Part shown: piece after piece, positions 44,206 to 52,733 of the stretch
How positions within the stretch are numbered: position 1 is the first letter of the stretch
How the letters are laid out: every line of letters starts with the position of its first letter
Origin: an uncultured bacterium
GTDB taxonomy: Bacteria; Planctomycetota; GCA-002687715
Assembly (NCBI GenBank): GCA_902826835.1
Contig: CADEGH010000001.1
Coordinates: forward strand, 186,001-250,000
DNA length: 64,000 bases
Reading direction: 5' to 3'
The notes under the pieces: model-generated
The model's input: only the letters and a program-made list of their open reading frames with translations
Databases searched by the model: none
Told to the model about the DNA's origin: nothing
Translations under genes and position numbers: made by a program

Positions 44206-45771
44206 TTAGAAGAGCAGGCGGGCCTGGAAGTAGCCGTAGAACTGGAAGTCGTCATCGATCGCCCAGATCGCCTCGAGGGCGTCGTCGGCGAAGATGAACG
44301 CCAAACCGATGTTGAACACGAGGTTCTCGCTGTAGCGATACTCGGCCCAAACGTCGATTTCCCAGCCGTAGTCGTCCTCGATCGCGCCGAGGTCCTCGTC
44401 GGTGGTCGCCCAAAGGATGGTCGCACCGATGGTCCACTGCGCGTTCGGGTCGAAGTGAATCCCGAGCTGGGGGGTGATGACGTTGGTCATCGGGATCAGG
44501 TCGAAGATGCCGTAGCGAGCGCGGAAGCCGCCGTTCGCGTGACGGTTGGGGTAGAGCGTGACGTAGCCGAGCTCGTCATCCTCGGGGCCGGTGGCCCAGA
44601 GGAAGCGGACGTAGGCGCGGAACATGCTGCTCTTGTTGAAGGTGAGCCCAACCTCGGCCTCGAGCGCGAAGGCATCGATATCGAGATCGAAGCCCGGTCC
44701 GAGGTTGTCGCCGAACTGGTAGGCGAACTCGAGGTTCCAGTCCAGGCCCGCCGCCACGTCGAGCATGCCGCCGATGCGGGCGCCGATCGTGTGGTAATAG
44801 GCCGTCCCGATGAAGGCGGGATCACCGACGAAGTTGCCGAGCGAACCGGTGCTGACACCGCTGCCGTTGTCGAACGCGCCGCCGTGGCCGTTGACGTAGA
44901 TCCAGTAGATGTCGAGCTGGTGGTTCTTGATGGTCTTCAGCGTGAAGTACAAGCTGTAGAGCTCATCATCGTCGTGCGAGTTGCGGAAGCTCGGGTTCTG
45001 GTTGGGGTCCAGGTCCTGGGTGGCCAGGCGGAGAACCAGGGCGGTCAAGCTGAAGGACTCGCTGTCCCAATCCCAACGGGTGCCGTCGAACGCGTAGCCG
45101 TTGTACCAATCGGCGTTGCCGAAGTGGAACTGGTTGCCGAGGACGATTTCCTGGCGGCCAGTGCGGCTCGAGAGCTCGGGGCGGTTGAAGAGATTGCGGA
45201 CTTCGAGCCAAGCCTGGTGAGCCCGCACGGTGGTGCTGACGCCGTTGTCGAGCGACGAACGGTTCGAGCCACCTTCGCTGAACGAATCGAAGCTGCCGCT
45301 GTTGGTCGACGCGCCGTCACCGAAGGCCCAGTGAGCCTGGAGTTCGGCGAACGCGGTCACGTCGCGGGAGAAGTCGTACTGGAAGCCCAAGCGAACGAGA
45401 GCGTCCGTGTAGCTGCCGTCGTGCTCCTCAGCGGGCGTGCTGAAGGCGAAGGGCCCGCGCGGCGTAGTGCCAGGCAGGTTGTCCCCGAAGGTCCAGCTAT
45501 TGCGGAAGCGGAACTCGCCGGTGAGCGAAACCGGGTTAGCGGCCGACTTCACGGTCGTGCCGGCCAGGTAACGCTCGGAGAGCGAGTTGATCTGCGACTC
45601 GAGAGCCGCCTCGTCCTGGACGTTGTCCGCCACGGCCTTCTCCGCCTCGAGGGCGGTGACCTTGGCCTTCATGGTGTCCAGTTGCTTTTGCAGATCTTCA
45701 GGGGTCTGGGCCAGCGCGTGCCCACCGAGGGCGATCGCGAAAGCGGCAGACCATGCCATCCACTTTCTCAT
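44206..45771 (-). CDS. Outer-membrane alginate-export-like beta-barrel porin
   Basis: A 521-residue outer-membrane protein. Signal peptide 'MRKWMAWSAAFAIALGGHAL' is followed by a short coiled coil (residues 22-60, 'PEDLQKQLDTMKAKVTALE') as in trimer-forming or wall-tethered porins. A barrel with alternating aromatic strands follows: 'FRFRNSWTFGDN', 'AHQAWLEVRNLFNRPELSSR', 'TGRQEIVLGNQFHFGNADWY', the last typical of the alginate-export (AlgE) domain. The chain ends in Phe ('YGYFQARLLF'), as barrel proteins do. GGAGG precedes the ATG. It has its own promoter, a 150-base leader and a strong terminator, so it is a monocistronic, probably abundant protein. The substrate is unknown. Confidence 0.85.
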   Translation of the reverse strand: MRKWMAWSAAFAIALGGHALAQTPEDLQKQLDTMKAKVTALEAEKAVADNVQDEAALESQINSLSERYLAGTTVKSAANPVSLTGEFRFRNSWTFGDNLPGTTPRGPFAFSTPAEEHDGSYTDALVRLGFQYDFSRDVTAFAELQAHWAFGDGASTNSGSFDSFSEGGSNRSSLDNGVSTTVRAHQAWLEVRNLFNRPELSSRTGRQEIVLGNQFHFGNADWYNGYAFDGTRWDWDSESFSLTALVLRLATQDLDPNQNPSFRNSHDDDELYSLYFTLKTIKNHQLDIYWIYVNGHGGAFDNGSGVSTGSLGNFVGDPAFIGTAYYHTIGARIGGMLDVAAGLDWNLEFAYQFGDNLGPGFDLDIDAFALEAEVGLTFNKSSMFRAYVRFLWATGPEDDELGYVTLYPNRHANGGFRARYGIFDLIPMTNVITPQLGIHFDPNAQWTIGATILWATTDEDLGAIEDDYGWEIDVWAEYRYSENLVFNIGLAFIFADDALEAIWAIDDDFQFYGYFQARLLF

Positions 45772-46190
45772 GAGTTTTCTTGCCTCCTCCAAGTCAGGAA
45801 CGATGTCGGGCCCGATCCGCACGTGTGTGACCGGGAGTTTCCGACGTTCCTGGCTGGGTAGGAACGGAAGGAAGCGGTCGCATCCGCTTTCCCCTTTTCC
45901 CAACCTGCCAGGCGAAACATTTGGGGCACTATGGCTTCCCGGTTCGGGCGCGTCAACCGATCAGGCTTAGTTTTTTTCGCACTCACGAATCTTTAGGAAT
46001 GCCCGAGGCTGATGAGACAGGCCGATCGAACCACCCAATTTCCGCAATTTCCGGCCGAAAATCGCAGGTGCGCTGGGCTCGACGTGAGAACTGCCACCGC
46101 CAACGCCAACATTCCCAGAACATACAAACAGACTCGCCACCGCCTAATACCGAAACGCCCAAGCTCCTCTCATCCCCCCAAAAAGCGGGA
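45772..46190 (-). promoter_or_regulatory. Porin promoter and structured 5' leader (419-base gap)
   Basis: On the minus strand: an A-tract (GCGAAAAAAACTAAG, 45980-45966), -35 TTGACG (45956-45951), a 17-base spacer and -10 CATAGT (45933-45928), giving a start near 45921. The roughly 150-base leader holds CGTTCCT-ACCCAGCC-AGGAACG (perfect 7 bp) and AGCGG-ATGCGA-CCGCT stems before the GGAGG at the porin start. I match it to no known riboswitch. The remaining 45985-46190 shows nothing recognisable. Confidence 0.55.
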
Positions 46191-46436
46191 TCAGCGGAGG
46201 TCCACGTCTCGATCCTGGGGCATCACCTCGACGGTGACCCCCTTCTCCTTCATGTAGCTGATGGCTCGCTGGATCTCTGCTTCCTCGCCCGAAAGCTCCA
46301 ACGCCATCAGACCGCGGTCCTTGGTGATGGAGGCACCCTGAATATTGGGCACCACGGAGAAGTCCTTGCCCAAGGTATATAGAAGGGGCTCGCCCAGAAT
46401 TCGCTGGGGAAAGGTCAAGAACAACCGAGATTTCAT
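46191..46436 (-). CDS. Stand-alone NIL-domain protein
   Basis: An 81-residue protein that is essentially one NIL domain: 'KSRLFLTFPQRILGEPLLYT', 'VVPNIQGASITKDRGLMALE' and 'IQRAISYMKEKGVTVEVMPQ'. NIL domains are ferredoxin-like folds best known as the C-terminal methionine-sensing part of MetN transporters. As single-domain proteins they are often encoded near sulphur-metabolism genes. No sulphur gene is adjacent here. It is probably a small ligand-binding or carrier protein. Confidence 0.85.
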   Translation of the reverse strand: MKSRLFLTFPQRILGEPLLYTLGKDFSVVPNIQGASITKDRGLMALELSGEEAEIQRAISYMKEKGVTVEVMPQDRDVDLR

Positions 46437-46497
46437 GATCGGGACTCTCTCCCGCGGGCCAGCCCTCGCGTACCGGGCCTCCGCGGCGCCGAGGATA

Positions 46498-47157
46498 TCA
46501 ACCTAGTCGCAAATCCCGAGAAGGTTCCGGTGAAGGCTTGATGAGGCGGTCGGCTTCAAGCCGCCGCCCCCTTCGTCGTAGGCCGTGACTCAGCGTGAGC
46601 GAGAAAAGCACGACCCCCAACCAAATCCAAAGTCCATCGGTCAGGCTCGGGTACTGGTAGTAGGCCTCCCCGAGACGGTGGTAGAGGCCGGGCTCGTGCA
46701 GCCAGTCCTCGGAGAAAACCGACCCATGCAGGCGGGCGAGGGGGGACAGCTGCATCACCCAGTCCGGCACCGCTCCCCTCACCGTCCATCCTTCGGGACT
46801 CGCCCCATCACGGCCCGCCAAGACAGGCACGGCAAACAAGAATCCGAAGGCCAAGAGCCCGACACACTTTGCGGTCGCCTCGAGTCCGGCGGCTCGCCAC
46901 GGCGCCAACGCAGCCCAGCCTGCGAACCACGTCATCAGCAACACCAACCCGCCTTGCGCCGCCAGATCCAGTGGAATCGAGGCGTAGAGGGCAACCCCAC
47001 CCGCCGCGGCCGCGGCCGCGGCCAAGATCTGCAAGACCGCCCGGTGGGGGACCTTGGATCCATAAGCGACGAGCCCCCCCGACCCGACGAATAGGGCCAG
47101 CACCAGGAGATGACTCGGTTGTGTAGAGGCTAGGCCGGCCCCCCCCGCGGTGATCAT
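46498..47157 (-). CDS. Polytopic membrane protein of unknown function
   Basis: A 219-residue protein with about five hydrophobic helices ('SHLLVLALFVGSGGLVAYG', 'VLQILAAAAAAAGGVALYA', 'GLVLLMTWFAGWAALAPW', 'CVGLLAFGFLFAVPVLAG', 'LWIWLGVVLFSLTLSHGL'). A loop of about 45 residues containing 'DWLHEPGLYHRLGEAYYQYP' precedes the last helix. I do not recognise it. The ATG overlaps the stop of the cyclase-like lipoprotein gene as ATGA, so the two probably act together. Confidence 0.7.
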   Translation of the reverse strand: MITAGGAGLASTQPSHLLVLALFVGSGGLVAYGSKVPHRAVLQILAAAAAAAGGVALYASIPLDLAAQGGLVLLMTWFAGWAALAPWRAAGLEATAKCVGLLAFGFLFAVPVLAGRDGASPEGWTVRGAVPDWVMQLSPLARLHGSVFSEDWLHEPGLYHRLGEAYYQYPSLTDGLWIWLGVVLFSLTLSHGLRRRGRRLEADRLIKPSPEPSRDLRLG

Positions 47158-48365
47158 TGGGGATTGCCGAGGCACTCCGCCAAGGTCAGGAGCGCGTAGG
47201 CAGTGACCAGCGCCGGACTTCCCTCGAACCAGCGGTCAGCCTGGTTGGTCCACGATCCGTCTCCTGCCTGCCTTGCCGTGAGCGCCACCGCGAGATCCCG
47301 GCGCCAAAACTCGGCCGGAGTCCCCGCGACCTGAATGCCCTGCTTTTCGAGCGCCGACAGGGTGCGCGCCAGAGTCAAGTAGTAGTAGAAGAGGCCTTCG
47401 TACTTGCGGGTAGGATTCGCGTCACTTTCCATGCCGGGGTTATGACCGAGGTTCCAATTCCCCCTGATCCAGTCCCAAGCCGCCTTCACCCGGGCATCCT
47501 TCGCATCCAGATCGCAGAGCAGGTAGCTCTTCAGGAGAGCGTAGGTCATGCTCCCGTAGCTGCGGAAAATCCGGCTTCCGTCCGGGAGGGCCATGGTGCC
47601 CGCTTTGGATTCACTCGGGGCGTAGATCCCGCCGCCGTCGTTGCCGACCGCGACCACTCCCTCCCCCTTGATCTCCCGCGGAGTACGGTCGTTCGATTCG
47701 CTGCGATTTTGACTGCGTTGCAGGAAGACGAGGGCCCGCTTGTAGAACTCGTCGTCTTTCTTGATGCCGGCGGCGGAAGCTGCCTCGAGCGCCCATTGGG
47801 TCGTGCTCATGTTGACGGTGCCGCTCCCGCCATACCCGATCCCCCCGAAGTTCTCCGAACTTTCCAGGGTGCCTTCTCCCCCGTCCAACTGGGCCAAGCG
47901 AATGTACTCGCCCGCTTTGGCCAACACCGGGGCGTAGCTCGGCTCTCCGCTCTCCTTGAATCCCAAGACCGCGGCCGCGGTGATGTAGACCGCCAGTTCT
48001 TTGTCATAGATGCCGCCGTCCGGCTTTTGGAAGCCGGCGAGCCAATCGAGGGTTTTTCGGGCGATCGGCCGCGTGGATTCCGAAGGGTTGCGGAGCAGTG
48101 AATAAGCCGCGAGAGCGCTGATGCCGAGATCCGGGTCTTTTCCCGGCATGAAGCGCCACTGCCCCTCGGGGGACTGGCCAGCGAGGTACGCGGCGCCTCG
48201 GTCCCGAGCCTGTTTGGCGGAGTCTCTCCAGTCCTCGGCCGCACCAGTGGCACGAGCCTCCGTCGCCGCGGGCTTGGCGGGGGCGGGATTCGGCTCGGCC
48301 TTCTTGCCACAACCTGTGACCAGAGCAACGAGAGCACACCCGAAGACCAGGGGAAGTGGACGCAT
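47154..48365 (-). CDS. Prenyltransferase/squalene-cyclase-repeat lipoprotein
   Basis: A 403-residue predicted lipoprotein: 'MRPLPLVFGCALVALVTGC' with lipobox LVTGC, and AGGAG six bases before the ATG. The mature part is an alpha/alpha toroid of the squalene-hopene-cyclase/prenyltransferase repeat class, with QW-like repeats 'GQSPEGQWRFMPGKDPDLG', 'LAGFQKPDGGIYDKELAV' and 'TARQAGDGSWTNQADRWFEG'. The DxDD catalytic motif of true cyclases is not seen, so it is probably a binding or structural protein rather than a terpene cyclase. It overlaps the downstream membrane protein gene by 4 bases. Confidence 0.82.
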   Translation of the reverse strand: MRPLPLVFGCALVALVTGCGKKAEPNPAPAKPAATEARATGAAEDWRDSAKQARDRGAAYLAGQSPEGQWRFMPGKDPDLGISALAAYSLLRNPSESTRPIARKTLDWLAGFQKPDGGIYDKELAVYITAAAVLGFKESGEPSYAPVLAKAGEYIRLAQLDGGEGTLESSENFGGIGYGGSGTVNMSTTQWALEAASAAGIKKDDEFYKRALVFLQRSQNRSESNDRTPREIKGEGVVAVGNDGGGIYAPSESKAGTMALPDGSRIFRSYGSMTYALLKSYLLCDLDAKDARVKAAWDWIRGNWNLGHNPGMESDANPTRKYEGLFYYYLTLARTLSALEKQGIQVAGTPAEFWRRDLAVALTARQAGDGSWTNQADRWFEGSPALVTAYALLTLAECLGNPQ

Positions 48366-48458
48366 AAGAGACTCCTGTGAATGTCGAGGCCTTGGAACGG
48401 TACGGGGGCGCGCCGCGTTCATCCACCCGGCCGAGAATGCCCAGGATCGGGAGGGGGA

Positions 48459-50447
48459 TCAGGACGCGAGGGTGTGGACGACCCAGGCTAGAAGGTATGC
48501 CAAGGCCGACAGGCCTCCGAACTGGAGCGCCGCCTGGGCCCACGAGCGCGTCTCTCGGACCACGACCGCCACCGTCGAAATGCACTGGAGCGCGACCGCA
48601 AAAAAGGCGAGGAGCGCCAAGACGGTGGGAAGATCATAGAGGGGCTCCCCCCCCCGCCGCACCGACGCCCGCATGGCCGCGCCGACCGTGGCCTCGTCCT
48701 CCTCGGCTCCGGTTTCGGTGGCATGGACCACCGCCATGGTCGAAACGAAGACTTCCCGGGCCGCGAGGGAAGCGCACAGCCCGATCCCGATTCGCCAATC
48801 GAACCCGAGGGGTGCGATCGCGGGTTCAATCGTGTGGCCGAGCCGACCGGCCCAGCTCTGCTCGATTTGCGCCGCCCTGCCTGCCGCGGAATCGGCTGCA
48901 TTTTCCAAGACGGGGAGGTTGGTCATCGCCCATACGAGGGCGGAGAGGGCGAGAATGACGGTGCCGGCCCGCTGGAGGAATTGCCTCGCTCGGTGCCACA
49001 ACTGCAGACCCACCGCCCGCCAGGTGGGGAATCGGTACGGAGGGAGTTCCAGGACGGTCGCCAACGCTTGGCTGCGGGAGAGGAACCGATTCAGAACCCA
49101 GGCCGCGATGAGGGAGAGCAGGAGGCCCAAACCGTAGAGGCCGAGCATCAAGAGACCGCGAATCCCGATCCCCCATCCCACCGTGCGCTCTGGGATGAAG
49201 GTCGAGATCAAGATCGAGTAAACCGGTAACCGCGCGCTGCAGGTCATGAGGGGAGCCACCATAGTGGCGATCGTGCGCTCGCGCCGGTCTTCGATCGTCC
49301 TCGTAGCCAAAATTCCCGGCACGGCGCAGGCAAAAGAGGAAAGGAGTGGGATGAAAGACTGCCCTGAGAGGCCGATCGCCCGAAGGGGTCGATCGACCAG
49401 GAAGGCGGCCCTCGTCATATACCCACTGTCCTCGAGCAGGCCGATGAAGAAGAAGAGGATGAGAATCTGAGGCAGGAAGACGAGGACTGAACCCACTCCC
49501 CCGATGATGCCCTCGGAGAGCAAGCGGCCAAAGACACCCTCCCCAGCCACCGTCGTCGCCAACTCTCCGAGACGTGCCACCGCGAGTTCGATCCACTCGA
49601 CCGGAGCGTCCGCAAGCCGGAACACGGCCTGGAAGAGCGTCCCCATCACCAAAACAAATGCTGCCGGCCCGAGCAGGGGATGCAGGAGGTAGCGATCGAG
49701 CCGCTCGCGCGCGGTAGCTCGCGCGGGGGTTCCGCAACGGCTACATCCGGTCAGGATCTGCGTTACCCAGGCCCATCTGGCCTCGGCTTCCTGCTCGGCA
49801 AGCTCCGCCTCCCCCACCGCCGCGCGGAGTTCGACCCACCGAGCAACGCTTGGCGCGGAGATCCCCTGAAGACCGGGGATCGATACGCAGATCCCGGCCC
49901 CGGCCTTCGCATCGAGAAGGCTGGCGCGGAGGCCATCGATTCCGTCGCCGCGGGCGGCGGAGGTGGCGACTACCGGCACTCCACCCAAGAGTCGGCGGAG
50001 GGCCGCCGGGTCGAACTCGATGCCGGCCACAGAGGCCTCGTCCGACATATTGAGGCAAATCGAAGTGGGAAGGCCGAGCTCCAGGACCTGAGACAGCAGA
50101 AAAAAGCCGCGCCTGGGTCGAGCGGCGTCGATCACCACCAAGACTTGGTCGACGGGGCTCGCAGTCGGGATTCTCCCGAGGAGAGCGTCGACCGCGATCT
50201 GCTCGTCGGGGCTGCGCGCCACCAAACTCGAGATCCCCGGTAGGTCCGTGACCTGCCACACCCGGCCGTCCGAGAGCGAGATCTCTCCAATCTTGGCGTC
50301 GACCGTGACCCCTGGGTAATTGGCCACTTTCTGCCGCAAGCCGGTCAGGGCATTGAACAGCGAGCTCTTCCCCACGTTGGGGTTACCGACGAGCGCAAGG
50401 TGGCGGGGGCGCGGGGGCGCCGCTTTCAGATCACGAAGCTCGTTCAA
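48459..50447 (-). CDS. feoB: Ferrous iron transporter FeoB
   Basis: Inner-membrane Fe(II) transporter with an N-terminal G domain. The G motifs are visible: G1 'LVGNPNVGKSSLFNALTG', G2 'NYPGVTVDAKIG', G3 'TDLPGISSLVARSPDE' and G4-like 'CLNMSDEA'. The membrane part has the Gate-type segments 'IILFFFIGLLEDSGYMTRAA' and 'LLSSFACAVPGILATRTIED' with the conserved Cys, and 'ARLPVYSILISTFIP'. The length is 662 residues, slightly short of E. coli FeoB but normal for many. The start is TTG at 50447, overlapping feoA by 17 bases. Confidence 0.95.
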   Translation of the reverse strand: MNELRDLKAAPPRPRHLALVGNPNVGKSSLFNALTGLRQKVANYPGVTVDAKIGEISLSDGRVWQVTDLPGISSLVARSPDEQIAVDALLGRIPTASPVDQVLVVIDAARPRRGFFLLSQVLELGLPTSICLNMSDEASVAGIEFDPAALRRLLGGVPVVATSAARGDGIDGLRASLLDAKAGAGICVSIPGLQGISAPSVARWVELRAAVGEAELAEQEAEARWAWVTQILTGCSRCGTPARATARERLDRYLLHPLLGPAAFVLVMGTLFQAVFRLADAPVEWIELAVARLGELATTVAGEGVFGRLLSEGIIGGVGSVLVFLPQILILFFFIGLLEDSGYMTRAAFLVDRPLRAIGLSGQSFIPLLSSFACAVPGILATRTIEDRRERTIATMVAPLMTCSARLPVYSILISTFIPERTVGWGIGIRGLLMLGLYGLGLLLSLIAAWVLNRFLSRSQALATVLELPPYRFPTWRAVGLQLWHRARQFLQRAGTVILALSALVWAMTNLPVLENAADSAAGRAAQIEQSWAGRLGHTIEPAIAPLGFDWRIGIGLCASLAAREVFVSTMAVVHATETGAEEDEATVGAAMRASVRRGGEPLYDLPTVLALLAFFAVALQCISTVAVVVRETRSWAQAALQFGGLSALAYLLAWVVHTLAS

Positions 50448-50682
50448 CCCAGACCGCCTTCGCCTGTTCTCGCCGCAGACAGTAATGCGAACCGCTGATT
50501 TCGACCTCGACTGGGCACCCGAGCGGGGCTCGCCTGATCACCTTCAAGCGGCCTCCCGGAACAAAGCCCAGTTCCAAGAGCCGCACCCGAAAACTCACCC
50601 CACGCTCGAGGCCGCTGATCGAAGCGGACTCTCCAGGGCGAAGGTCGCAGAGAGTGGCGGTGTTGGATCCGGGCTGATGCAT
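50431..50682 (-). CDS. feoA: Ferrous iron transport protein FeoA
   Basis: An 83-residue SH3-like partner of FeoB. Diagnostic sequence: 'TLCDLRPGESASISGL', 'RVRLLELGFVPGGRLKVIRR' (the LxExGxxPG motif), 'APLGCPVEVEISGSHYCLRR'. GAGG lies five bases before the ATG and the Fur-like palindrome lies 12-26 bases upstream. It is the first gene of the feoAB operon. Confidence 0.93.
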   Translation of the reverse strand: MHQPGSNTATLCDLRPGESASISGLERGVSFRVRLLELGFVPGGRLKVIRRAPLGCPVEVEISGSHYCLRREQAKAVWVERAS

Positions 50683-50692
50683 GCAGGCCTCA

Positions 50693-50709
50693 CTGAGACT
50701 CAGTCTCAG
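50693..50709. promoter_or_regulatory. Fur-box-like operator upstream of feoAB
   Basis: CTGAGACT-C-AGTCTCAG is a perfect 8-1-8 palindrome; its core TGAGACT-C-AGTCTCA has the 7-1-7 geometry and TGA...TCA ends of a Fur box. It lies between fur and feoA, 12 bases from the feoA ATG and downstream of a weak promoter (TTGTTC-16-TAAGCT on the minus strand). Repression of iron uptake by the neighbouring Fur is the natural reading; binding itself is inferred. Confidence 0.7.
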
Positions 50710-50743
50710 GTGGAGCTTAGCGAGATCGCCCCCACGAACAAGT

Positions 50744-51277
50744 TTAGGTCGCGGCTGATTCGGAGGTTTCCGAACGGACGACGCGGTACTTGGTCCGCAG
50801 TTCCTCCCGAGCGAGACACGAGCCGCAAAGACCGAAGAGCTTGAGGCTGTGGCTCAGGAGGTGGAAGCCCGCTCGGTTCGAGATGGTCTCCTGGATCTGC
50901 TCGATGCGATCGTCCCGAAACTCCACGATCGACTTGCAGTGCACGCAGAACAAGTGGTCGTGGTGCGAGTGACCGAAGGTGTGTTCGTAGTAGAGCGAGC
51001 CCTCGCCAAAATCATGGCTCGCGAGCAGTTCGCACTCCTGCATGACCGCCAGAGTCCGGTAAACGGTAGCTTTGCTCGCCTTGATCTTCTCGCGCTTCAG
51101 CCGATCCAGCAGTTGATCGGCCGTGAAGTGGTCGTGCATCGAAAAGATCTTGCGCAAGAGGGCGCGGCGAGACCGGGTGAACTTCAGGCCCCGCCGGCGC
51201 AAGAAATCGAGGAATACGGCCTCCTCCTTGCCGTCCGCCATCGTCTCCGAGCTCTTGTCCAGCCAGTCGCCGTCCAT
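50744..51277 (-). CDS. fur: Fur-family metal-responsive repressor
   Basis: A 177-residue regulator. The N-terminal winged helix has 'RRRGLKFTRSRRALLRKIF' and 'KASKATVYRTLAVMQECELL' (recognition helix). The C-terminal dimer and metal domain has 'YEHTFGHSHHDHLFCVHCKS' with the His/Asp cluster and a CxxC, and a second zinc CxxC in 'LFGLCGSCLARE'. Context (feoAB next door with a Fur-type operator between) favours an iron-sensing Fur over Zur or PerR. The ATG at 51277 has GGAG upstream; an open extension to 51463 is unlikely to be translated. Confidence 0.9.
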   Translation of the reverse strand: MDGDWLDKSSETMADGKEEAVFLDFLRRRGLKFTRSRRALLRKIFSMHDHFTADQLLDRLKREKIKASKATVYRTLAVMQECELLASHDFGEGSLYYEHTFGHSHHDHLFCVHCKSIVEFRDDRIEQIQETISNRAGFHLLSHSLKLFGLCGSCLAREELRTKYRVVRSETSESAAT

Positions 51278-51300
51278 GGTCTGGTCTCCGCGGTCGTGCG

Positions 51301-51375
51301 CGTCCGATCCTTGGGTCCCGAACCACGAGCGGATCGGACGACGGAGTGTAGCGAGGATGGCCCATGGGCCCATGG
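51301..51375 (-). promoter_or_regulatory. fur upstream region: palindrome, -10 element and 10-bp leader hairpin
   Basis: CCATGGG-CCCATGG (51362-51375) is a perfect 14-bp palindrome lying over the expected -35 of a minus-strand promoter whose -10 is TACACT (51350-51345). The predicted transcript starts near 51338, where CGTCCGATCC (51301-51310) and GGATCGGACG (51331-51340) can pair perfectly over 10 bp with a 20-base loop, 24 bases before the fur ATG. The symmetry is seen; autoregulation is inferred. Confidence 0.45.
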
Positions 51376-51422
51376 CTATCTCCCGCAGCGAATCGACGCC
51401 GCGGCCTCCCCCGCCCCCAGGC

Positions 51423-52719
51423 CTAGCCGCCTGGCCGAGCCGGTCGTCCGGCCTTTTGCCCAATGTCCTTGCGGAACTGCATGGATTCGAAGTGGATCTT
51501 GGCCACCGCCTCGTAGGCGCGGGTGCGAGCGTCTTCCACCGACTTCCCGAGCCCGGTGACGTTGAGGACTCGTCCCCCGGCGGTGACGATTTCCCCGCCT
51601 CGCTGCTCGACTCCGGCGCCGAAGATCACCACTCCGGGCACGCGCTCCGCTTCTTTCAGGCCCCGGATCGGATCGCCCCGCTTGAAGGCGCCGGGGTAAC
51701 CACCCGCGCAGAGGACCACCGAGACCGCTACCCTCGAATCCCACTGAAAGGTTTCGGCGCCGAGCTCATCCAAACGCCCTTCCGCGACGTGCCGAAAGAC
51801 GGAGGCCAGATCGGCATTCCAGCGCGGAAGTATGACCTGGGTCTCGGGATCGCCGAAGCGCACGTTGTATTCGAGAACCTTGGCCCCCGCCCGACCCACC
51901 ATCAACCCTGCGTAGAGCACGCCGCGAAACGGACGTTTGGCACGTGCCAAGGCGTGGATCGTGGGAACCAGAATGCTGGATTCGACCCTTTCGATTCCCT
52001 CGGAATCCCGGGGGCCGCCCGGACTCAGCGCCCATTCCGCCGGTATTCGGGCCCAGGTCCCCGTCCAAAGCCCGTTTGTGGTCTTGACTCAAGGGCAGAG
52101 TGAGGACGCTTCGCCCATCGGTCAACGCGTGAACCGAGACCTCCTCGCCAGGAAGGTACTCCTCGATGACCACCACGTCGCCGCTGGAGCCAAAGACGCG
52201 CTCCGCCATCATGCGGTCCACCGCCGCAACGGCTTCGTCCTTGTTTTGGGCGATGACGACCCCTTTACCCGCCGCCAAACCCGAGGCCTTGACCACGATC
52301 GGGAAGGACAACTCCGATTCGAGGTAGAGCTTGGCATCGGGAGCGTCACGAAAAGTCCGATGACCGGCCGTGGGTACGCCATGGCGCGTCATGAGTTCCT
52401 TGGCAAAGGCCTTGGAGCCCTCGAGTTCCGCGGCTCCTCGATCGGGGCCGAAGACCAGGAGCCCGGCGGCTCGGAGGACATCAGCCAGACCCCGGCAAAG
52501 CGGAGCCTCGGGTCCGATGACGACCAGTTCGATGCGATGGGTCTTGGTGGCCTGGAGGATTCCGGCGTCGTCGTCCGCGCCGATCTGAAGATTGGTTGCG
52601 AGTTCCGCGGTGAGTCCGTTCCCGGGCGCACAGAACAAAGTGACGGGATTGGGGCCACGCTTCAACGCCCAAAGAAGGGCGTGTTCGCGACCGCCCGAGC
52701 CGACGATCAGGATTCTCAT
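51423..52719 (-). pseudogene. purD: Phosphoribosylamine-glycine ligase PurD, interrupted by one frameshift
   Basis: Second step of purine synthesis (ATP-grasp). The frame from the ATG at 52719 ('MRILIVGSGGREHALLWALK') gives a good PurD up to 'LSQDHKRALDGDLGPNTGGM', then turns to unrelated sequence. The rest of PurD continues in another frame: 'ALSPGGPRDSEGIERVESS', then 'FRGVLYAGLMVGRAG' and 'VLEYNVRFGDPETQVILPRW', to the end at 51423. One missing base in the GGG of the GGMGA motif (52030-52033) explains everything. No other damage is seen and purD is normally needed for growth, so a sequencing or assembly error, or a very recent mutation, is more likely than long-term decay. It follows the HAD gene in the same direction. 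Confidence 0.88.
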
Positions 52720-52733
52720 GCCAGGTTGCAACC

